A DNA stretch of 64,000 bases from assembly GCF_900104455.1 (NCBI RefSeq), contig NZ_FNHB01000002.1, positions 310,001 to 374,000 of the forward strand. The letters are read 5' to 3'. Below, in pieces: positions 59,909-64,000 of the stretch (position 1 is the stretch's first letter; every line of letters begins with the position of its first letter). This DNA comes from Dendrosporobacter quercicolus. Lineage in GTDB: Bacteria; Bacillota; Negativicutes; DSM-1736; Dendrosporobacteraceae. The translations under genes and the position numbers were made by a program. The notes below the pieces were generated by a model. The model was not told where the DNA came from and ran no database searches. It was given only the letters and a program-made list of their open reading frames with translations.

Positions 59909-61237
59909 ATGTTGATTTACCAGTCATTTGAGCTTGTGGCTCAAAAGCAGCCGGAAAAGATTTGTCTTATAAACGGCAACAAGCGCTTTACTTACCGGGA
60001 ATTTAACCGGCAAATGGAGTATTTGGCCAAACGGCTGGCCGCACAAATTCAGACCGGGGATCGGGTGCTCATCCAGTTATCGGATCCTGTTGCTCAACTG
60101 TTGCATTTTTTCGCTGTCGTCAAAGCCGGCGGGGTTGGCGTTTTGATTGATGGCGCGTCTCCGGCGGCTTTGTGTGCGGAGTTGATCAAGCGGTATACGC
60201 TGCAGCATCATATTCAGGACGGCTTTCAGCCAGCGGCTGCGGTGGCTCCAGCGCTTCCGCCAATTGACCGGAGCGCTGTTTTTTTAGGCGCGTTGAGTTC
60301 AGGAAGCTCGGGAACGCCGAAAATTATCTGGCGGGATCATCAGAGCTGGACCAGCGCTTTTGCCGCCCAAAGCAGGGTATTTGGAATAGACGGGGCGGAT
60401 ATTCTTTATCTGGCCGGGAATCTTAGCTATACGGCCAATCTCAATGCCTGCCTCCATTTGCTGGCTGAAGGAGGAACGGTTGTCTTTGCCGGCAATCCCC
60501 GCACCTGGTTTAGGGAAATGACGGCGCACCACGTTAGCGCCGTGTTTATGGTTCCTGCGCATTACCGGACTTTGCTTCAACTGGTGCCGGAACCGGTTGG
60601 TTCGGTAAGATCACTGGTGACGGCGGGAGCAAAAATGGATGACGGCGCTGTCCGGGCTTTAACCGGCTGTTTTCCCGCGGCCCGGATAGTTGAATATTAC
60701 GGAGCCAGCGAGCTTGGGCATGTAAGCTACGCGGTGGCGGCGGATCTTTTGGCCCGCCCTCAATCTGTGGGCAAAGCATTTCCGGGCGTAACGATTACGA
60801 TTGAAGATGGGGTCATTTGGGTGGAAAGCCCCTATCTGGCTCCGGCTTACCGCCCCAAAGCGACGGTTAACGATTTAGGGAAAATCGATGAAAATGGATA
60901 TCTTATCTTGCTCGGCAGGCGGCAGGGGCTAATTAACTTTGGCGGGGTCAAGGTCATTCCCGAACAGGTGGAGGCGGTTTTGCGCCAATGTCCCGGTGTT
61001 GCCGATGCTGTTGTCGGCGGGGTCGAAGATCCGGTCAGAGGGCAAAGGGTATGCGCGTGGATCGTCAGGCGGGATCCGGACATCCAGGCCGCTGATATCC
61101 GGGCTTTTTGCCGTAGCCGCATCAATCGTCAATGCTGTCCTCAAATCATTGTTTTTGTCGAAACAATTCCAGGTTTGGCGAATGGGAAGGCTGACCGGTT
61201 GAAATTAAAGGAGAATTATCAGCGCAGTCCAAAATGA
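59909..61237 (+). CDS. AMP-forming acyl-CoA ligase-like protein (YhfT-like)
   Basis: 442 aa ANL superfamily. The ATP loop is SSGSSGTPKIIWRDHQSW, the middle YYGASELGHVSY and ASELGH are the A5 region, and the C-terminal hinge GRRQGLINFGGVKVIPEQVE with KADRLKLKENY at the end. Slightly short compared with full-length CoA ligases. Activates an unknown acid; in B. subtilis the neighbour is thought to handle fatty acids or biotin precursors. GAGAGGTG precedes the ATG. Confidence 0.88.
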   Translation: MLIYQSFELVAQKQPEKICLINGNKRFTYREFNRQMEYLAKRLAAQIQTGDRVLIQLSDPVAQLLHFFAVVKAGGVGVLIDGASPAALCAELIKRYTLQHHIQDGFQPAAAVAPALPPIDRSAVFLGALSSGSSGTPKIIWRDHQSWTSAFAAQSRVFGIDGADILYLAGNLSYTANLNACLHLLAEGGTVVFAGNPRTWFREMTAHHVSAVFMVPAHYRTLLQLVPEPVGSVRSLVTAGAKMDDGAVRALTGCFPAARIVEYYGASELGHVSYAVAADLLARPQSVGKAFPGVTITIEDGVIWVESPYLAPAYRPKATVNDLGKIDENGYLILLGRRQGLINFGGVKVIPEQVEAVLRQCPGVADAVVGGVEDPVRGQRVCAWIVRRDPDIQAADIRAFCRSRINRQCCPQIIVFVETIPGLANGKADRLKLKENYQRSPK

Positions 61238-61378
61238 CAGCCGCCCTTCTGCCGGGTGTTTGGCCGGCAAGTCTGATTGGCAACAGCCAAACGGAGTGGC
61301 GGCCGGTCAGCAAGCGCCGGCTGACAACAACACCGGGATACGGGATGCCGGCGCGCAGGCTTCTTACGGGAGGATTGA

Positions 61379-61789
61379 ATGAACGATATAAAAACACTGC
61401 TGCCCCAGCGTGAGCCGTTTTTATTTATTGATGCGCTGCTTGCGGCCAGCTGCAGCCAGATTGTCGGCGTAAAAAAATATGAGCGGGACTTTCTATTTCG
61501 CCAGGAGCTTGATGGCAGATTCATCGTTCCGGGGGCAATTCTGGTCGAAGGGCTGATCCAGTGCGGCGGCGCCGGACTGGCCTGGATGGGGCTGACCGGC
61601 GATGAACTGTGGGGACTGGCCGTGCTGGAACGGGTGCGGTGGCGGGCAGTCGTTGAGCCGCCGGCGGTTGTGACAATGAAGGTAAGCACGCATAAAATAA
61701 CAAAAAGAATGCTGCGCCAAACCGGAGCCGGTTTTTGCGGGGATCAACCGTGCCTGTCCGCAACCTGGTGCTGCGTAAAGTTCCGTTAA
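61379..61789 (+). CDS. FabZ-like hot-dog protein lacking the catalytic histidine
   Basis: 136 aa. LLPQREPFLFIDALL at the start is the FabZ/FabA opening, and PGAILVEGLIQCGGAG the central helix with its glutamate (Glu57). The catalytic histidine of FabZ (FxGHFP) is replaced: Glu43 stands where histidine is expected. It is probably not a normal 3-hydroxyacyl-ACP dehydratase. GGGAGG precedes ATG. Last gene of the BirA-controlled operon. Confidence 0.75.
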   Translation: MNDIKTLLPQREPFLFIDALLAASCSQIVGVKKYERDFLFRQELDGRFIVPGAILVEGLIQCGGAGLAWMGLTGDELWGLAVLERVRWRAVVEPPAVVTMKVSTHKITKRMLRQTGAGFCGDQPCLSATWCCVKFR

Positions 61790-61804
61790 ACAGGCCGTTT
61801 ACTA

Positions 61805-61833
61805 TTGACAAATGGAAAAGGCCGATTCATAAT
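61805..61833 (+). promoter_or_regulatory. Promoter of the metal ATPase
   Basis: TTGACA (61805-61810), 17-nt spacer, CATAAT (61828-61833), directly before an operator palindrome. Confidence 0.65.
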
Positions 61834-61864
61834 TAACGTATGAACGTATATTCATACGTTAATT
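61831..61864 (+). promoter_or_regulatory. ArsR/SmtB-like operator
   Basis: 14-bp arms AATTAACGTATGAA / TTCATACGTTAATT around CGTATA. The TATGAA-N6-TTCATA core resembles operators of ArsR/SmtB/CadC metal repressors and overlaps the -10. No arsR-type gene is in the window. Confidence 0.65.
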
Positions 61865-61966
61865 ATTATTTAGGCAAAAGAACCAGTGCATACGATCAAG
61901 TAGGTTGGAAGTGCTATTTTCCCGGATATGAGGGCCGGCGCAATTGTCTGGAAGGAGGATAACAGG

Positions 61967-64000
61967 ATGAGTGAAAGAACGGGGCGGGCAGTAAGTTTTG
62001 CGGAGAAAGAGCAGGCGGCTGACAGGGGCTGCTGCGGGCCTGAACACGGTCATTTCCATGCACATGACCACTGCCATGAAGAAGAATCCCAGGCGTCTGA
62101 CGAGGGGTGTTGCGGACACGGGCATAGCCATTCGCATGGACATGACCACTCCCGCCAGGAAGAATCGCAGGTGTCTGCTGCGGGGTGCTGCGGGCACGGG
62201 CACAGCCATGCGCATGGGCAAGAGGCTGGCATATCCGGCAATCATGCGCCGGGCCATCCCGCCAATTGCGAGTGTGAAATCTGCCACCCCCATGCCGATT
62301 ATTGTGATATCTGCGGGGAAAGCCTGGGCAACTGTACCTGCCGGATGCCGGATGAAGACTGCGTCAAGAAGGTCTATCTTCTGCAAAATCTGGGCTGTGC
62401 CAATTGCGCCGCCAAGATGGAATACAAAATCAGGGAACTGCCTGGCGTAAAATATGCGGTGGTAAGCTTTGTTACCAAACAACTACGGTTATCGGCGGCG
62501 GATCATGAAAACATTCTGCCTCAGATCCAGGCGATTTGTTCTGAAATCGAGCCGGATGTTAAGGTATTGGCGCGCAAGGAAAGTGTTTCCGCCGGCTTAC
62601 AGACCAAAACTTATCTGCTGGAAAATCTGGGCTGCGCCAATTGCGCGGCAAAAATGGAAGAAAGAATCAACGCGCTGGAGGGAGTAGCTCAGGCTACGAT
62701 AACTTATGCAACGAAGCAACTGCGGGTAATTGCCAAATCACCGGACGAGCTGCTGGCTGCGATGCAGGAAATCTGCACAGCCGTGGAAGCCGGAGTGAGA
62801 ATTGTGGAGCGCGCCCCTAAAGGCAAGCCGGGGGAAGCCGCTGATGCGGTTTCGGCGCAGGGACAAACACCGGCATTCTCGGAGGAAAAACGAGCTTTAC
62901 TGGAAATTGGCGCCGGCGCCGGGTTGTTTATTCTGGCGCAGTTCGTAGGGGCTGTGCCTGAGCCGGCGCTTGTACCGTTATTTGTTTTGGCTTATGTGAT
63001 TTTGGGCGGGCGGATCGTATTAACGGCATTGAAGAACCTGACCCGGGGCCACATTTTTGATGAAAATTTTCTTATGACGATAGCAACTTTAGGTGCATTT
63101 GCGATTAAAGAATTTCCCGAAGCGGTTGGCGTTATGCTGTTTTACCGTATTGGTGAATATTTTGAGCATAAGGCTGTGGCCAAGAGCCGCGGGCAGATTA
63201 TGGACGCGGTCGATATGCGTCCGGAAGTGGTCAACCTGCTTATCGGCGAGGAAGTACGCATTAAACATGCCGAAGAAATTCATGTGGGAGATATCTTGCT
63301 GGTAAGGCCAGGGGATCGCATACCGCTGGATGGTGTTGTGATTGAGGGCGAAAGCCGGATTGATACTTCGCCGGTGACGGGCGAACCGGTGCCGGTGCGC
63401 GTTACATTCGGCGACAATGTCACTTCCGGCTGCCTGAATACGTCCGGTGCTTTAAAAATCCGGGTGGAAAAAATTCTTGAGGAATCGATGGTCAGCCGCA
63501 TCCTGGACGCAGTGGAAAACGCCGCCGCCAACAAGCCGCAGATTGAGCGGTTTATTACCCGCTTCGCCCGCGTCTATACGCCGGTTGTCGTGGCCGGCGC
63601 CGCCGCCACCGCAATTATTCCGTCCCTGGTCACCGGCAACTGGGATTATTGGATTTATACCGCGTTGACTTTTCTGGTCATCAGTTGCCCGTGCGCACTG
63701 GTACTGAGTGTGCCGCTTAGCTTTTTCGCCGGTATTGGCGCCGGCTCGAAGAAAGGGATTTTATTTAAGGGCGGAGCGTCTCTGGAGGCAATGCGGCAGG
63801 TTAAGGCCGTGGTGATGGATAAGACAGGAACCATTACCCAGGGGAATTTTATTGTGCAAAGCGTGGTTCCGGCGGCGGATATTGACGCTGATTTACTGTT
63901 AGCGCTAGGCGCCAGCAGCGAATTGTCCTCCAACCATCCCATTGCGGTCAGTATCACGGAGGCAGCCAAAGAAAAAGGCCTGGCGCTTGAACGCCCGTCG
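61967..64000 (+). CDS. cadA: CadA/ZntA-type heavy-metal P-type ATPase (partial, runs off the window)
   Basis: 678 aa visible, 3' end cut. The N-terminus is a His/Cys-rich region with three repeats (CCGPEHGHFHAHDHCH, CCGHGHSHSHGHDH, CCGHGHSHAHG) and a cysteine cluster (CECEICHPHADYCDICGESL). Two HMA domains follow (QNLGCANCAAKMEYKI, ENLGCANCAAKMEERI), then TM helices, the actuator TGE (DTSPVTGEPVP), the ion site CPC in ISCPCALVLS, and DKTGT at the phosphorylation site. This is a P1B-2 pump that exports Zn, Cd or Pb. GGAGG precedes the ATG. No frameshift is seen. Confidence 0.93.
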   Translation, partial: MSERTGRAVSFAEKEQAADRGCCGPEHGHFHAHDHCHEEESQASDEGCCGHGHSHSHGHDHSRQEESQVSAAGCCGHGHSHAHGQEAGISGNHAPGHPANCECEICHPHADYCDICGESLGNCTCRMPDEDCVKKVYLLQNLGCANCAAKMEYKIRELPGVKYAVVSFVTKQLRLSAADHENILPQIQAICSEIEPDVKVLARKESVSAGLQTKTYLLENLGCANCAAKMEERINALEGVAQATITYATKQLRVIAKSPDELLAAMQEICTAVEAGVRIVERAPKGKPGEAADAVSAQGQTPAFSEEKRALLEIGAGAGLFILAQFVGAVPEPALVPLFVLAYVILGGRIVLTALKNLTRGHIFDENFLMTIATLGAFAIKEFPEAVGVMLFYRIGEYFEHKAVAKSRGQIMDAVDMRPEVVNLLIGEEVRIKHAEEIHVGDILLVRPGDRIPLDGVVIEGESRIDTSPVTGEPVPVRVTFGDNVTSGCLNTSGALKIRVEKILEESMVSRILDAVENAAANKPQIERFITRFARVYTPVVVAGAAATAIIPSLVTGNWDYWIYTALTFLVISCPCALVLSVPLSFFAGIGAGSKKGILFKGGASLEAMRQVKAVVMDKTGTITQGNFIVQSVVPAADIDADLLLALGASSELSSNHPIAVSITEAAKEKGLALERPS

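Noticed and set aside
1-64000. tRNA, rRNA, CRISPR array, prophage or intact insertion sequence
   Set aside because: None was recognised by eye; small tRNAs cannot be excluded without a tRNAscan run.

Overview
This 64 kb window (about 53% GC by eye) looks like the chromosome of a spore-former-related Gram-negative-type Firmicute (Negativicutes, Sporomusa/Propionispora-like). It combines Firmicutes traits (strong GGAGG ribosome sites, Firmicutes-style BirA box, many TTG/GTG starts, CbiK, a YhfU/YhfS/YhfT-like cluster, PucR-type regulator) with outer-membrane machinery (BtuB-like TonB-dependent receptors, TonB) and methylmalonyl-CoA mutase. The genus is inference. No rRNA, tRNA or CRISPR array was recognised.

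Layout. 141-2732: alkylation-damage repair cluster (ogt, alkA-like, a frameshifted ada-like regulator, DUF1848). 2783-5387: sirtuin behind a perfect 23-bp hairpin, a Fur-box controlled DUF2325 gene, a STAS gene and a flavodoxin. 5438-7147 (minus strand, the only clear one): SbmA/ABCD-type ABC transporter. 7353-18184: cobalamin block (cobO-type adenosyltransferase; riboswitch 1 with mutA-mutB-meaB; riboswitch 2 with cbiK-cbiZ1; zinc-ribbon protein; riboswitch 3 with a broken TonB receptor). 18361-22234: Eis-like acetyltransferase and multi-PAS PucR-type regulator. 22411-40386: three consecutive NikABCDE/Opp-type ABC transporters. The outer two have Fur-like boxes; the middle one follows riboswitch 4 and a MATE gene. 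40523-48043: a second MATE gene, variant riboswitch 5 with an orphan four-helix membrane protein, riboswitch 6 with an intact BtuB-like receptor, btuC-btuD, a cbiC remnant and riboswitch 7. 48431-57985: a closely packed run of TIM-barrel (CbiR-like?), btuF, cbiZ2, tonB, ectodomain/S-component, fused EcfAA, EcfT and beta-propeller. 58096-61789: BirA-box controlled bioY, thiolase-like, acyl-CoA-ligase-like and hot-dog genes. 61805-64000: a CadA/ZntA-type metal ATPase, cut by the window end, behind an ArsR/SmtB-like palindrome.

How it works together. Seven class-I cobalamin riboswitches, each behind a near-identical sigma-70 promoter, tie corrinoid capture (BtuB, TonB, BtuFCD), corrinoid remodelling (two CbiZ, possible CbiR), cobalt insertion (CbiK), metal/cobalt uptake (Opp2) and B12 use (MutAB/MeaB) into one regulon. 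Fur boxes link two nickel-type importers to iron status. Several pieces are decaying (btuB copy, cbiC fragment, ada frameshift, a riboswitch promoter with no riboswitch), so the regulon appears to be actively remodelled. The strongest candidates for something undescribed are the riboswitch-7 operon with its ectodomain-bearing ECF transporter and propeller, and the four-helix protein under the deviant riboswitch 5.
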